A stretch of DNA of 64,000 nt, taken from NCBI GenBank assembly GCA_021442155.1, contig CM038215.1, positions 208,810,982 through 208,874,981 on the forward strand. The letters are read 5' to 3'. The notes below the pieces were generated by a model. The model made no database searches, was not told the DNA's origin, and worked only from the letters and a program-made list of their open reading frames with translations. This stretch comes from Cymbidium sinense. Lineage: Eukaryota; Streptophyta; Magnoliopsida; Asparagales; Orchidaceae. A program made the position numbers and the translations under genes. The stretch's first letter is position 1. The number at the start of each line of letters is the position of its first letter. Shown in pieces: positions 12,501 through 23,975 of this stretch.

Positions 12501-12898
12501 TGCTTGAATGGAATTTGAATTGAGTCATAGGATCATGTTGGAGTTAACTCAAGTCAAGGTCCAAGTTAATTTGGCTTGGCGCATAGATTAGAAAATCTAA
12601 TCCAATTAAGATTAATTGAATAGTTTTGAGGTTGGTTTATCTCCATCTACATGAGCTTAAGTTTGGTTGAGTGAATAGGTATGAGTTTTTAGTTTAGGCC
12701 ATAGGATAGGTAAAACTTATTTGTCCTAAAGTGGATTATAAGCTTAGGGTTATGTCCTCTAAGTCTCTAAGCTGAAGTTTAGTGTCCTCTTAATCACTAG
12801 AAGTGTCCTAGCACTAAAGAAATCCAAGTGTCTAGAAGGTATCTAGATTTAAGATAAGAAAGATTAATCCTCACACTAAAAGTGAGGTCAACACTCCC

Positions 12899-13555
12899 CT
12901 TCAAGAGTTAGCCTCTCAATGAGTTCAATATTGATAGAAGATAAGACTTGACTGTTGCGCACCTAAATCGATATGGACCCATCTTCTGTACAGGCCATCT
13001 ATTCGGTGAGTTTTTATTAATGCATCTGCTATAGTATTTTCAACTCAGGGAATTATATATATGGTAATCTTTGGGATTTGATTCAATAATTCCATAATAT
13101 ACTTGTGGTTTTAATGGTGTTTAGGATTGAGAACCTTAGAGGATATAGCGATTTAATTGACCAGTAATTGGGAATCCCCAAAGATGTTTATGCCTTTGAT
13201 GCCCAATGAGATGGCTAACTCTAGACTAACAATCAAAGCTCATACTTAGCTTCACTGCTCATGTAAGGCTCTGAAAGGAGATATAAAAAATATAATATTC
13301 CATCATCTATAGTTAAGAAAACTAACATAATCTCCGCTTTATTGAGGAGAGTGGTTCATGGTTTATTTTCCCTTTGGGAGGAGACCGCTTCATCAAAATA
13401 TAATTCCCAATAGTGGTTACTCGCACTCATTGAACTTATGTTCTATTATTTAGGGAGATCATCATTTAGAGGGGAGTGAACAAGAAGAGGATATACCACT
13501 AAAAGATAGTTAGTGATTGACTATTCACAGCTTGAAAGGGCATAATGTTAATAGG
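12899..13555 (-). pseudogene. pol fragment: archaic RNase H and following linker
   Basis: Continues the pol frame interrupted at 4950. The minus-strand translation contains WELYFDEAVSSQ (about 13380-13415), matching the start of the second RNase H of Tat/Ogre elements (usual wording W..YFDGA). The catalytic Asp is kept, while Gly is replaced by Glu. The plus-strand segment 12905-13010 aligns with 59610-59720 (RNase H to integrase linker). Stops and shifts make it non-functional. It ends abruptly at about 13555, where a poly-G-containing insertion begins. Confidence 0.75.
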
Positions 13556-15131
13556 GTATGGCACCAAAGCGGCAGCGGGGGGGGGAGAGAACTTAAACTT
13601 TGTAGATATATATAAGATTTTTTATAATGAAAGAACAAAATAATAATCAAACCAAATGCAAAAAAGTAAAATAGGAGACACAAAAATTATTTAAGTGATT
13701 TGATAAAATCTTAAAACTAGCCTACGTCCAGCCTATTCACCTTGACTAGGAATTCATTGATCAAGTCAAATTATAATGAATCTCATGTACTTTCCCAAAC
13801 CAAGTAAGTACAACCCAAACAAAGTACTTTCCAACATCAGGTAAGTATAACCCTAATAATGTACTTTCCTACACCAGGTAAGTACAACCCCTATACCATA
13901 GTTTCCTACAATGAGCAAGAACAACCCCAACTACATACTCTTAGTTTAAAAATAATTTTGCACTCATGTCCCAACTAAATATTATTAAAACAAATAAGAA
14001 AGGGAGCTCAATTTTATGTTATATGCTTAATGAATTCAAAACAATGCAATGAATAACTTTTCTTGATTCAAAAGTACTTTTGTAAAAGCTTGCATTTAAT
14101 GAAACATAATGATTGCAAATGAAACAACATAAGTCACTTGCATAATGTAAAGATCTAATAATTATATGGAATGAAAGCTATAGTTCAAACAAGCTAATGT
14201 GAGTGAGTATTAAGAATTATTGCACTTTGAAAACAATGATACACAGCTCAACCTTAATCACATGCAAATCTAGAAACGAATTTAACAAAACTTGCTTGTA
14301 AAAAAAAAAGAAATGATTTTTAAACACTTTTAAACAATAATTGTAGAATTCTTAATAATATGCTTGGAATAAATCAAATTTCAAGATAGATTTGCAAATT
14401 TTCTTGAAAGTGGATGAAAGTAGATTCAAGGAAATATTTTAACCTTTAGATACACAAATATTTTCATTCAATTCAAAATAAAAAATATTAATGAATTCAA
14501 AATTTGAAATGAAAGCAAGAAGTTCTTACTCAAGTCTTTCATGTATGATCAAAGAAAAAAGTGACTTGATCTTGAACCATTCAGTGACTTGAATAGATCA
14601 TGAAAGAAGTTGAAGAGAGTCTCCACTTGATGATTGATGAAGATGAGAAGTAAGGTGATGATCTAAAACACCAAACCTTCAAAGATCTTCAAGCAATGTC
14701 TCAGCCAAAGTGGAAGAAAGAAAAGAATAGATAAAGTTGCACTTTGCTCCAGTTAAATACCTTAAAGTGGTCTTGACTAAAAGAAAATTAGTGGAAAGAA
14801 GATACCTATGTCACTTCGATTGACCCAAAATCTTAGGCAAGGTTTCAACCAAAGAGAGAGTAATGGTGAGAAGAGAGTTTAGGAATTGAATCAAGAAAAA
14901 TTATCTAAGAATCCAATTTATAATAGTTTACCCAAGTTGGAGAGAAGAAAGGAAAAGAATATCTAAGTCTTAACCTCATTAAATAGATGAGATGGTTAGC
15001 TAAGCATAAGGGAAATAGAAGGAAAATCCATATAAGGAAGGAACTTGATATTTAAAGAATTGGCAGATGAAAATAATTTAAAATAAATTTTAAATTCAAA
15101 TGCATAGGGTTAGTAATCTGGAAAGAAAAGT

Positions 15132-15133
<2 letters not shown>

Positions 15134-15171
<38 letters not shown>
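15134..15171. repeat. (GA)n microsatellite
   Basis: About 19 uninterrupted GA units inside the copia-like insertion. Confidence 0.97.
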
Positions 15172-15174
<3 letters not shown>

Positions 15175-16461
15175 GGGAAGGCAATTAAACAATCCAATCA
15201 ATTAAAATCAAAAGAATAAATTCAAGGATTTTGACCAAGCATGAATAAAGAGAGGGAAAATTATTTTGGCAAGAAATTGAACTTTAAATAATTAAACACA
15301 TGGTATAAAATTAAATTCAAACTAGATTTTTGATTATGAGTGGCCGGCTAAGGAAAGAGAGAGGAAACAATAAATAAGCTTAACATACATAGCTTAATTT
15401 CAATAAGGCAAATAAATTTAAGAGGGAATCCATTCAAATTCATTAAATTTTGAATAACTCAGAGAAAGATGGCCGGCCAAGCATGTTCCAAATAAAAATT
15501 CAATCAAGATTTAATGAAATATAATATGCTATATTTAATTAACTAAGTTAGATTGAATGAGAAAGGCAAGAATTAAAAAATAAAAATATTAAAAAAATCC
15601 AATATATTTTAATAAGAATTTTGGCTAAATCACTTTCATAAATAGATTAATACAAATTTAATGCAATAAATCCTATGTAAATAATGATGAATCAATTTAA
15701 GAAGCTTTTTGAATTAACTATATGATTAATTCAACATAAATAAATAAAATGGGGGGGGTTGGCCAAAAGTTTCCATAAAGAAAAATTAAAATAGAAAATT
15801 GTATAAATATAATGCTCATTTGAATTGACTTAAATTAATTCAAATTAACTTAATTAAAGCATGATAGGGTTTACCATGCATTGCCAAAAGAGATATATCA
15901 TTTTTGGAAAACGTAATTTGAAATTTGAAATTCAATAATTTAAAATTTTAAAATTCCATAAAATGACAGCAAATAATATTGTATTAAATTAAATAAACCA
16001 CATTAAATTTCTCATTCCAATATCATAAAAAATTCTGCCAAAACTAAATTTGGAAGATAATTTTGATAGGAGAGGAAAATAGAGAATAGGAGAGAGAAAT
16101 AATAAATTAATTAATGCATAAATAATTTAATTCTCATGCCAAAATAAATGAATAATTAATAAGACTAAGAATGGAAATAACTTAATGAAGTGTAAAATAG
16201 ATCTAACTCACTTTAAAAACACAATGCATATGGCTTAAACTCATGGAAGTACTTAAATTATTCAAAAATATAATTTAAAGAATAATTGAAAATATCATCA
16301 AATAAAATATGAAAACTTATGCAAAAAATCAAATTAATGATATGGAATTATTTAAGTCATTATTTTCATATTTTAGCTCATTTTTTTCTTATTATTGTGT
16401 AACTTAGGAAGATTCTCAAACTGTCTTAGTCCAACTGATCTGACTATTCTTATCTAACTTG

Positions 16462-16463
<2 letters not shown>

Positions 16464-16544
<81 letters not shown>
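16464..16544. repeat. (AT)n microsatellite, about 40 units
   Basis: The longest pure dinucleotide tract in the window, near the right edge of the insertion into pol. It may hide the insertion's true boundary. Confidence 0.97.
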
Positions 16545-16547
<3 letters not shown>

Positions 16548-16689
16548 ATTCATTAAAGTATAAATTAATAATGACACTCATAATGATTAATGTGGCTAAT
16601 TTGTCCTACAAAGAAATTATGAGTCCTTATTACATAGGGTTTGTTATCATCAAATCAAATGGTGAGATATACAATGTGTACACTCAACA

Positions 16690-17052
16690 CATTAAAGTGA
16701 TATCAAATTGCAATAATATCATAGACCATCATGCCAATTGTTCATATAGCATTGATCATGTCAAGAGGTACTACAGTGAGTTTACTTTAGAAATTAGATT
16801 AATTATATAAAATACCATGTAGTGGCTAAGCTTCTAGGCTGCAAATATGAGTGCTAGGCAATGCTTCTCAATTAGTGGGTATTTAGCCACTACAAGGATT
16901 AGGCGATGATTGAGACAGTAAAGTGCATTTTCCTTTCATTCATTGTTGGTTTGGGCCAACGAAATGCCAAGGGCATCATTTAATGTCACAGTGTATAAAA
17001 TGAGTGGTTTTCTTGGGATGGGGGCAACCAGCACTGGAGGTTTCATCAAGTA
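16690..17052 (-). pseudogene. pol fragment: RNase H after RT (old element)
   Basis: Nucleotides 16700-16920 align well with 60255-60480 of the younger element. There the minus strand encodes the RNase H that follows RT (for example NDEGKENAL and HKVNLIFKVNPL). Here the frame is broken by several stops. The 130 bases to its left (16561-16689) match nothing I recognise and may be insertion flank. Confidence 0.65.
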
Positions 17053-17640
17053 CTACTTAATGTTCTCAGAGGTGTCATGGCATTTGTGATTCCATATGAA
17101 TTTGACATCTTTCTTTATAAGCATTGTAAAGGGGTTGCATCTTCTAGATAGATTTGATATAAAGCATCTTAGATATACCAACCATATTTGAAAGGATCTA
17201 ATATGGGTTAGACTCTCAAGAAGTGGCATTTCTAATATTACTTTGACCTTCTCCAAATCGATCTCAATTCCATGGTGCCATATAATGAACCCTAGAAACT
17301 TCTCTGAAGTCACCCCAAAAGCATACTTCAGTGAATTCATCTTTAGGTTATAACATCACAACTGCTCAAAAACTACTTCTAACTCATATAAGTGGTATTC
17401 CTTTTCTTTTATTTTGACTATGAGATCATCGGCATAATATTTGATTTGATGATGAATGAGCTTATTGAAAATCTGATTCATGGCCTGCTCGTATATGAGA
17501 CTAGCATTTTTAAGGCTGAAAGGTATGACCTTATAGTAAAAGATTCCAATTGGAGTTCTAAATGTGATATTTTTCTCATATACTAGTACGGTCTTAATTT
17601 GGTTATAACTAGATGACCCATCCAGGAACGAGAAAATCAC
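17053..17640 (-). pseudogene. reverse transcriptase, palm region and connection (old element)
   Basis: Two open stretches, 17356-17640 and 17053-17340, separated by one small break. The first carries FSFLDGSSSYNQIK, with the first catalytic Asp in FLDG, and then KYYADDLIVKIK, where YADD (codons 17425-17439) is the intact metal-binding pair. The second carries KYAFGVTSEKFLGFI, HHGIEIDLEKVK and CFISNLSRRCNPF, the Ty3/gypsy thumb-connection signature in its Tat-lineage form. The catalytic residues of RT survive here although upstream and downstream domains are broken. The plus-strand ORF over this region is a shadow. Confidence 0.9.
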
Positions 17641-19079
17641 ATGTCAAGAGGCTATGTTTATCATAAACTCTAGTATAAATAATGAGAACTCATCTTTGGG
17701 AAATGTCCTATTAAGATTACTAAAATCAACGTATATGTGAATCTAGCCATTCTTCTTTTTAACTAGGATGACATTGGCTAGCCAAGTAGGTATTTCTATT
17801 CTTGGATAAAACCAACATTGATTAGTTTTTTTAACTTCAGAGATGCGTGTTATTCAATATCTAATCACATGCACCTAGGTGCTTGCTAAATGGGTGTTGC
17901 ATTAGGCATAATTTCTAATTTATGGAGCACCACTTCATGAGCTAACCTATGCATCTCTTCATAACTTCATGTGAACTAATTCTTAAACTCTAAAAGTAGC
18001 TTGATTATGCCAATGGATTCAGATTCATTTAATAGTGAACTGACAAACATTGGACAAGGATTTTCTCTAGTGCCCATATTAATTTCTCTCAGCTCATTTA
18101 ATATTGAATTTATCTCTTCCACCAACGCCAGTGGTACATCCCTAACTTAGAGGTTTTATGGATCATCTAAAGTTTCTAAATAAATCTCTTCATATGAATT
18201 GGTGTTGTATGAAAAGAACCTATCAGACTCCAAGTGATTGGAGATAACCAATCAAAACTCATTGTCATCTATCAAACCCACTGTTCCAAATCTTAATCCT
18301 TGTATTAATTGTGCTTTCTTGCATTTATTTTTTCACATTTTCTTGAAGTATTTTGTCCTATGTTTAGACCATGTATGTGGTATTAATCCTTGTTTCGCTA
18401 AATTTTAAACACAAGGTGAATACCAATCAAAAGATGGTTCTATTATTTTCTTAAATGATTTATTTTCAAATTTTGCATCAACTCTGAAACTTGAGGATGA
18501 GGTTCCTTGATTAAACTTTTGAAGCTTGGAGTCTTTATCCAATTATGGAGCATCTTTAACTACCAAACCTTTAATAGCCTCTGATGATTGTTGGGTTAGA
18601 GTTAGAGTGCTCACATATTGATTAATCATCTCATACAATGATAGTTTAGATACATCAATGCTATGTTCAGAGACCCTAGCTCCACTATTGTTATGTTTTG
18701 GTGTCACTTCTAGTTGAATCTATAAATATGAAGAGGTAGTTTGTGCTCTAACTACTTGAGACTCATCTTTTAAACTAGATTTCAAATCTATGTAGATAGT
18801 AGGAGGGGCTCGGGCTGGTGGTGTATAGTCTTAGATAGGTGGCACATACACTAGCTTGCCTCCTCTCATGCCTCCTCAAAGTCTGCCTCATTCTCACCTT
18901 ATAAAAGATTGGGATATCTCACCTACTCATGAAAAGAGAGAGGTGAGATGTGGATCGAAGATGATGTCAAACTCTACTATCTTCCCTAAATTTTCTTATC
19001 TCTCTTATTTCTTTTCATTCTATTTTCCTTTTTTTCTCTGTCTATCTTTCTTTTTTTTTTCTTTTTGATTGTTGTCACA
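17641..19079 (-). pseudogene. RT N-terminus and protease-RT linker, frameshifted (old element)
   Basis: The minus-strand frames contain WLANVILVKKKNG followed by IHIYVDFSNLNRTFPKD (about 17690-17800), the fingers region of Ty3/gypsy RT. The segment 17900-18480 aligns with 61440-61990, the acidic linker upstream of RT. Frameshifts and stops are frequent. The region 18480-19079 aligns loosely with the poorly conserved spacer 62000-62600 and ends in a T/C-rich low-complexity run near 19020-19068. The plus ORF 18856-19068 is low complexity and not a gene. Confidence 0.7.
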
Positions 19080-19560
19080 AGAGTATACATTTTGTTTCTT
19101 GGAGAGGTAGTAGGCCTCATTCATATATTCCAACCATATGTACATAGAATATCTTCAGATCACCTTTAATGCAATACTCTAAGACACTTCTTATAAATTT
19201 AATGCATTGATAGTGCAAGGATGGTACCATATTGCTCTCATGTACCCATGGTCTTCCTAACAAAGAATTGAAAGATGTATCCAAATCTATGATATAAAAT
19301 TTTACCTTAGTCTTCCGCCTATCGACTCGAAGTAATAAAATAATAGAACCTATGGCCTTCTCGCCTTATTCATTGAATCTTATCAATATCATCCTAGTAA
19401 TGTGAAGCTCAGTGATGTCAATCCTCAAGTAGGCAAGGGTTCTTAGACTCATAATATTGATCGGTCCATCTGGGTCAACCAGAACTCTAGACAATCTGAA
19501 GTTACCCATATCCACTATGTTATATAGGGACAGTTGTGATTGAAAGTACCCAAGATCAAG
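19080..19560 (-). pseudogene. retropepsin-like protease region (old element)
   Basis: Aligned with 62630-63070 of the younger element. The minus strand contains RLSRVLVDPDGPINIM (about 19460-19507), the place of the aspartic-protease active site (usual Tat wording RVLVDGGS.VN). The Asp is kept; the glycine context is altered to DPDG. Further along, the nucleotide match to the NALLGQPWIH segment is visible around 19230-19290. No long ORF survives. Confidence 0.65.
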
Positions 19561-20620
19561 TCATCATCTAAAATGTGACTCTTGGGGTTTCTTTGAAAGA
19601 CATACTTAACCCTCAGCTACACTCGTAGTGTTAAGCAGAGCTAAGCATATTTTGAGGTTTAACAAGGCTTGGACCAAAGTCTCCCTCATCTCTTTAGATG
19701 AGATAAGAGCATCATATATGCTTAACTTAGCTGAAAGCTTTCTAAGATGGGCTAAGATGTTATAGTCAACTTTGGACTAATCCCACATAGCATATCCAAG
19801 ACTAGAGTATCCTTTGGAAGGGTTATTTGCTCATTGGAACTTATGCCCTATTTACCCTAATCTTGAGGTGTCATCCTAGAAGGTAGAACTATATCACTGC
19901 GAAGGTTGAGTTTGATGATCTCTTCATCTAGAGGAGTCATGGTGATATCCACCTGCTCATTAAGGGCACCCAAAGCTTCTTCTAATGGACCTTCAAAATT
20001 AGATGACTCTAAATCTATCTTTATAGGGGCACCTTGAAATTTTAAGATAAGGATGCATTCATTAGAATCAAAGTCATCAAATGAAGCAAGATTATTAGAA
20101 TCATCTTGATTATTAAGGCTTGAGGAGTTATCATTAGAGGAGAGATCATTAGAATCATCACACAGAGAAATGATGTAAGTGGAATATTTCTTCATTGATT
20201 TGTCCACCTTATGTGGCTTGAAATAGAAGACATGTGTGGTTTGATGCCCCCATCTAAAAATACAACACTCCTAGATGTGGAAATAAATGAAGTAGAAAGA
20301 ATAGTAGGTGGTGATGTTGTAATATCTTGGGCTTACACTGGAAGCTCCTATTCGACATCCACCTTCTCTAAGTTGACCTTTGCAACTTGTAATCCTACTT
20401 GTGTAGTGGATGTATGAGTTGACTCAGGCCTCTACAAAGAAAGTTTCCAAACTTTAGAGATGATCTTTTTAGAGGTTTGAGATAGAGAAATATTCTAACC
20501 TTCATTGTCTTTAGAGGATCAAATGATTCCTCAAAGCATATTTTGATTAGTATTCTTTGGGTATCTCTATGGCTTATGATTTATAGCTTCACTCAAGCAA
20601 ATCTTTGAAGTCAAAGTAAT
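19561..20620 (-). pseudogene. gag-protease linker (old element), includes a 116-aa open stretch
   Basis: The open stretch 19857-20207 begins MDKSMKKYSTYI and is Ser/Asn/Asp-rich, then acidic (EEALGALNE, PLDEEIIKL). It aligns with 63400-63740 of the younger element, where KKSMKKNNSTYI is the matching part. Low-complexity acidic linkers between gag and protease are usual in Tat-type polyproteins. No enzymatic motif is seen, and the rest carries stops. Confidence 0.65.
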
Positions 20621-22560
20621 CCTCTATGATGTGACCTAGCATGAAGTGGTAGGGGAAAAAGTTAGGATCATCATTCTTACCCACTTCCTTCGACTTCCTA
20701 GGTTAGGGTAGATGGAAATCAATATTTTTGAGAAGGTTCTTAAAAAAATTTTCAAGCACCACCCTCTTAAATGAATATGACTTATTTAGTTTATCACTAA
20801 AAATAGGTGAATAATAGCCACATGGTGGTGGATATTGGTAATGGTACTGAGGCTGCTATTGTGGTTATCTTGGTGGTCGAAGAGGAGGTGGAAAAGGAGA
20901 CTATTAAGGATTGGACCTCTTGGATAGAAATCTCATGGGTTGCTTCCCCTTATCTACTACTAAGACTACCCCTATTTTTTCTCGAAGAATTTATGAGGCT
21001 TAGGCTTACACGATTGATCAAATAAGGGTAATTATTTGTCTTCCTTTTAGAGGTTAGCTACCTTATTAATCAATTTCTCAAAAAGTATTAATTGTGAAAC
21101 TTTTTAGTTTGAATACTACAAGACCATGGATATTCTTAAAAAGGTTATCAATAGCATGTTATTTCTATAGTTGGGGTTCATATTTCATGCTAAGGTTTCT
21201 CCACCTTAGATTGTAGTCAATTAGGGACTCATGGGATTTTTCTTCTCAATAGCATATTGTTCCTATGAACCTTTTGATAAAAAGTTGTTTTAATTCTGTA
21301 AAAGTTTTTACTGAACTATTAGGCAGTTTAGCATACTAATCAAATGCAACTCCTACCAAAATATTGATGAATAATTTGAATAACATAGCATCACTATCTT
21401 TTGCATTGCACTAGATAGCTCTAAAGTTTGCGATATGTTATCATGAGTTCCCGCTACCATCAAAGACCTTAAAGGATGGTGGTACAAACCTCTTAAGATA
21501 TTACACTACATCAAACCCTTTTGAGTAAATTCTACCATTTGAAATTGATGAGGCCTCTTGGGCTTGCACTAATGCCTCCTTCACTTACTGTTCCACCAAA
21601 TGTTTAATGTCCTTTTTATGAAATGTGTACTTTCTATACCCTTCCTATGTAGACTTCATGTATCCTCTTCTACTAGAGTGATGTGCTTATGTCTATCACA
21701 GAATTTTGTTACGTCCAGTCTATCAGCCTTAATTGGTGTGGCTTGGGGTACTATTGCTTGCCTTGAAGGGCTAGGATAACTGACTTGAGTTCTTCTACCA
21801 TTCTCTTAATGCAAGTGATTTGATCATCCTTTTGCTTCAATAGTCGTAGCAGTCACTATGTCTAGTCTAATGCCTTGTATTCCTCAATCACAACACCCTA
21901 TGCATCACCAATATGAAGGTGTTCTCTATGTAAAGATGTCCTAGTGTCCACCATGTAAACTTCTACAATCTCATCTCAGAGGTCATCCTCATCTACATCA
22001 ATGTCTAACATCTCATTATCTCAATCATTCCAAACTATCTCTTTGACTATGACATGATAGTCGACCATGATGTCTTTCAAAGAACATTTACCTACTCTTT
22101 AGGGATCTACTGGCATATATCTATGAGGGTTGCCTGTTGTGACATGATCTTCCATGTCCATACTATCTCGGACTCCCCACTATGCTTGTGTACTAGCTGG
22201 CTTGGGTACTTAGGGTGAGCTTCCACCTCTTCCTCTTTCTCCTCTCTACCCGATGTTGGTAGCAGAGCAATGATTATGCTCATGGGCTGCCGCACCTTCT
22301 TTTCTACTAATGAAGTGAGTGGCTAAATAAGGGAACTTAGGGTGACCCTCAGGTCATAACTTAATCACCATAGGTGGGGCTTTCCAATCCACTAATTATT
22401 TTTTTATTTGGTGGAGAACTTATATGGTGCTAACTAGACTAGCAGTGTTGGATGATGAACTGAGTGGTGTAGCATGGACTGTACTATCTCCAACTCAACT
22501 AGAGATCTCCTCTTTTGATCTGGCTTAGCTAAGACAATGCGATCAGATCCACTCACTCGA
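20621..22560 (-). pseudogene. gag, multiply broken (old element)
   Basis: The minus strand at about 21240-21340 reads YAKLPNSSVKTFTELKQLF then IKRFIGT, preceded by LFINILVGVAFD. This is the retrotransposon gag core (usual form ..LF..TL.G.A..W...LP..SI.S...L...F). The Trp position is replaced by a stop. Other frames show acidic and Gln/His-rich stretches up to 22560 without a recognisable motif. A zinc knuckle expected near 20650-20950 was not found. The plus-strand ORF 20807-21025 is a shadow. Confidence 0.7.
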
Positions 22561-22568
22561 TCAGACTG

Positions 22569-22997
22569 CTAACCAAGGTGCTTATCTATAAAAGCAGTGG
22601 CTAACGATTGTCCATCAAACCTCATATTGACCCTACTATCTACTTGCACAACCACCTTGGCCTCTATAACTCTTTCCCAACAAATCTGGTCACGGACACT
22701 CTTAGGGATAATCTCTCTCAAATCTCTAACTAATGCTGATTTTGAGCATCCATGTGCTCTACATACTCTCTTGAGTATAGATCTTAATTCAACATAGAGA
22801 TTCTTTCGATCCATGATGGGTGTCTCATACTGAAGTGGTTGTGGGGATGAAATTTTGATGCAACCAACATCCTCCTCTCCCTCTCTTGTTGAGTGGGTGA
22901 AACTACTACTAAGGAGGGGATAGGTCTCATGAAGAGATCCATCCTCAGCTACATGGGAAGCAGACCTAATCTCACTAGACATATTTTCATACTGCAT
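22569..22997 (-). pseudogene. 142-aa open reading frame upstream of gag, unassigned
   Basis: The longest clean minus-strand ORF of the old element. It starts MQYENMSSEIRSASHV and has a basic middle (LRSILKRVCRAHGCSK, RDLREIIPKSVRD) and a mixed end (VVVQVDSRVNMRFDGQ). I recognise no domain. It lies between the leader and the gag core in pol orientation. It could be the gag N-terminus or an extra ORF before gag, as is known for Ogre elements; I cannot tell which. No second copy is in the window because the younger element is cut off before this point. Confidence 0.45.
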
Positions 22998-23024
22998 CTT
23001 TAGTTTTTTATTCTTGATCCTTCT

Positions 23025-23240
23025 CTAGGTCTTAGTGAGAGGAACATGGTAAGATAAAGAACCAACCTCAAACATAGTGGGGACAACCTTTGACTCAACT
23101 ACTACCTTCTGTCTAGTGGCCAGGGCTATCCTAATTATAGTGCTAACTCTAACAGCTCTAATGGTGAAAACAACTAGTAGTGGTGTGAGAACCTCTATGA
23201 CTTTCTTCTTTAAGAAGGGAAACTCAATCTTTGACCTCAA
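23025..23240 (-). pseudogene. 71-aa open stretch upstream of the 142-aa frame
   Basis: Starts MRSKIEFPFLKKKVIEV and ends 27 bases before the 142-aa frame, in the same orientation. No motif. It may be the N-terminal part of the same protein, split by a stop. The opposing 118-aa plus ORF (23077-23433) is its antisense shadow. Confidence 0.3.
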
Positions 23241-23957
23241 ATTAAACTATAATAAGGTCTTCTTATCTGTGATTTTTTTTATAGTTGACTACAGAAAGGG
23301 CTGGGCCATCACAAGTGACTTTAAAGTGATCAAAGGCCAACTTGAACTTAATAATAGGAAAGTTGGTGAGGAAGGCCTGATCCATGGCCAGGTCCACACC
23401 AATGGCAAAGGAAAAGATAAGCTTATTGGATGACATGCTTTCTTAATGTCGGTTGAATGTTATTATGAGAATGTTTGGTCCTATTAAGAGAACAATATTA
23501 ATTATCTGCATAAAGTTCATAAATTTGATATTTTAAACCCACACTATGATGGGTGGGATTCAAAAAATTTGAAGATATTTCTATTTAAACTTCAAACCAC
23601 ACTACGAAGTGGGTTTAAAAAAAATTATAAATTCAAGAATTTAGGATTCCATAAACTTAACTCACCATGTTTGAGCATGGCAATCAGTTTAAAGAGATGA
23701 TTAAATATTTTATTAGCTTTAGTGATTAATTTGAATTTCATTGAATTAAGCCATCAAAAAATTTGATGGGAGATTCTAGAACCTGCTCATTAGCTAGTGT
23801 AAATAAGAGGTTCTAGAACAAAGGAAGAAGATGTTGGCAACACTCGCCCAAGGAAGAAATGGACAAGGCATCCAATAGAATGAATGGTAGCCTAAGCTCA
23901 TGAGTGACATAAGTTTATGATCGATATATAAATATGTTGGCCAATATAGAGGAACTT
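23241..23957 (-). other. 5' untranslated leader of the old element
   Basis: Lies between the gag-side ORFs and the PBS-like site. It contains two similar blocks, 'aacccacactatgatggg' (about 23537) and 'aaaccacactacgaagtg' (about 23594). No gene is seen. Confidence 0.5.
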
Positions 23958-23975
23958 TCCCCAGTGGTGTCATAA
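23958..23975 (-). other. candidate primer-binding site next to the 5' LTR
   Basis: The minus strand reads TATGACACCACTGGGGAA. This resembles the TGGCGACTC.GCTGGGGA pattern that I associate with the primer-binding site of Tat/Ogre-type elements, with several mismatches. It lies about 5 bp from the first LTR-G base, the correct place and orientation for minus-strand gag-pol. It supports reading LTR-G as the LTR of this family. Confidence 0.45.

Larger units (their letters stand above)
4951..12893 (-). mobile_element. solo LTR-G (7.9 kb) inserted in pol of a related element
   Basis: A non-coding repeat beginning TATGGTGTTTTAG and ending AGTGAGGTCAACA on plus, so the sense strand reads TGTTGACCTCAC... 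It is colinear with 49465-56045 through all modules: the lead block near 4990, the 'ggaagcaagcttccatag' palindrome near 5205, the GGGTAGC block near 6430, an (AT) tract, the repeated 'gttaaaccag' block, the GC-richer block 9400-10450 and the GGTCAA-rich tract 10680-12500. No internal coding region and no second LTR is present, so it is a solo LTR. It is about 1.36 kb longer than 49465-56045, partly from an internal 0.88-kb duplication. The sense 3' end is CCATA rather than the canonical CA. Confidence 0.8.
13556..16560 (-). mobile_element. non-coding copia-like LTR remnant inserted in pol
   Basis: About 3.0 kb without ORFs separates two colinear pol pieces (up to about 13555, from about 16690). 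It begins with a caccaaag..G9 run (13577-13585) followed by a block ending 'agcctacgtccagcc'. This layout ('caccaagaggggggtgaa', then 'gtggttcggc..cctacgtccac') is typical of reversed LTRs of a common plant copia-type family, to my recollection. A related piece is at 48541-49440. It contains (GA)n and a long (AT)n. No clear target duplication was found and the right end is uncertain because of the AT tract. The family assignment is tentative. Confidence 0.45.

Noticed and set aside
23077..23433. 118-aa plus-strand ORF
   Set aside because: Antisense to the open stretch 23025-23240 of the minus-strand element; no motif.
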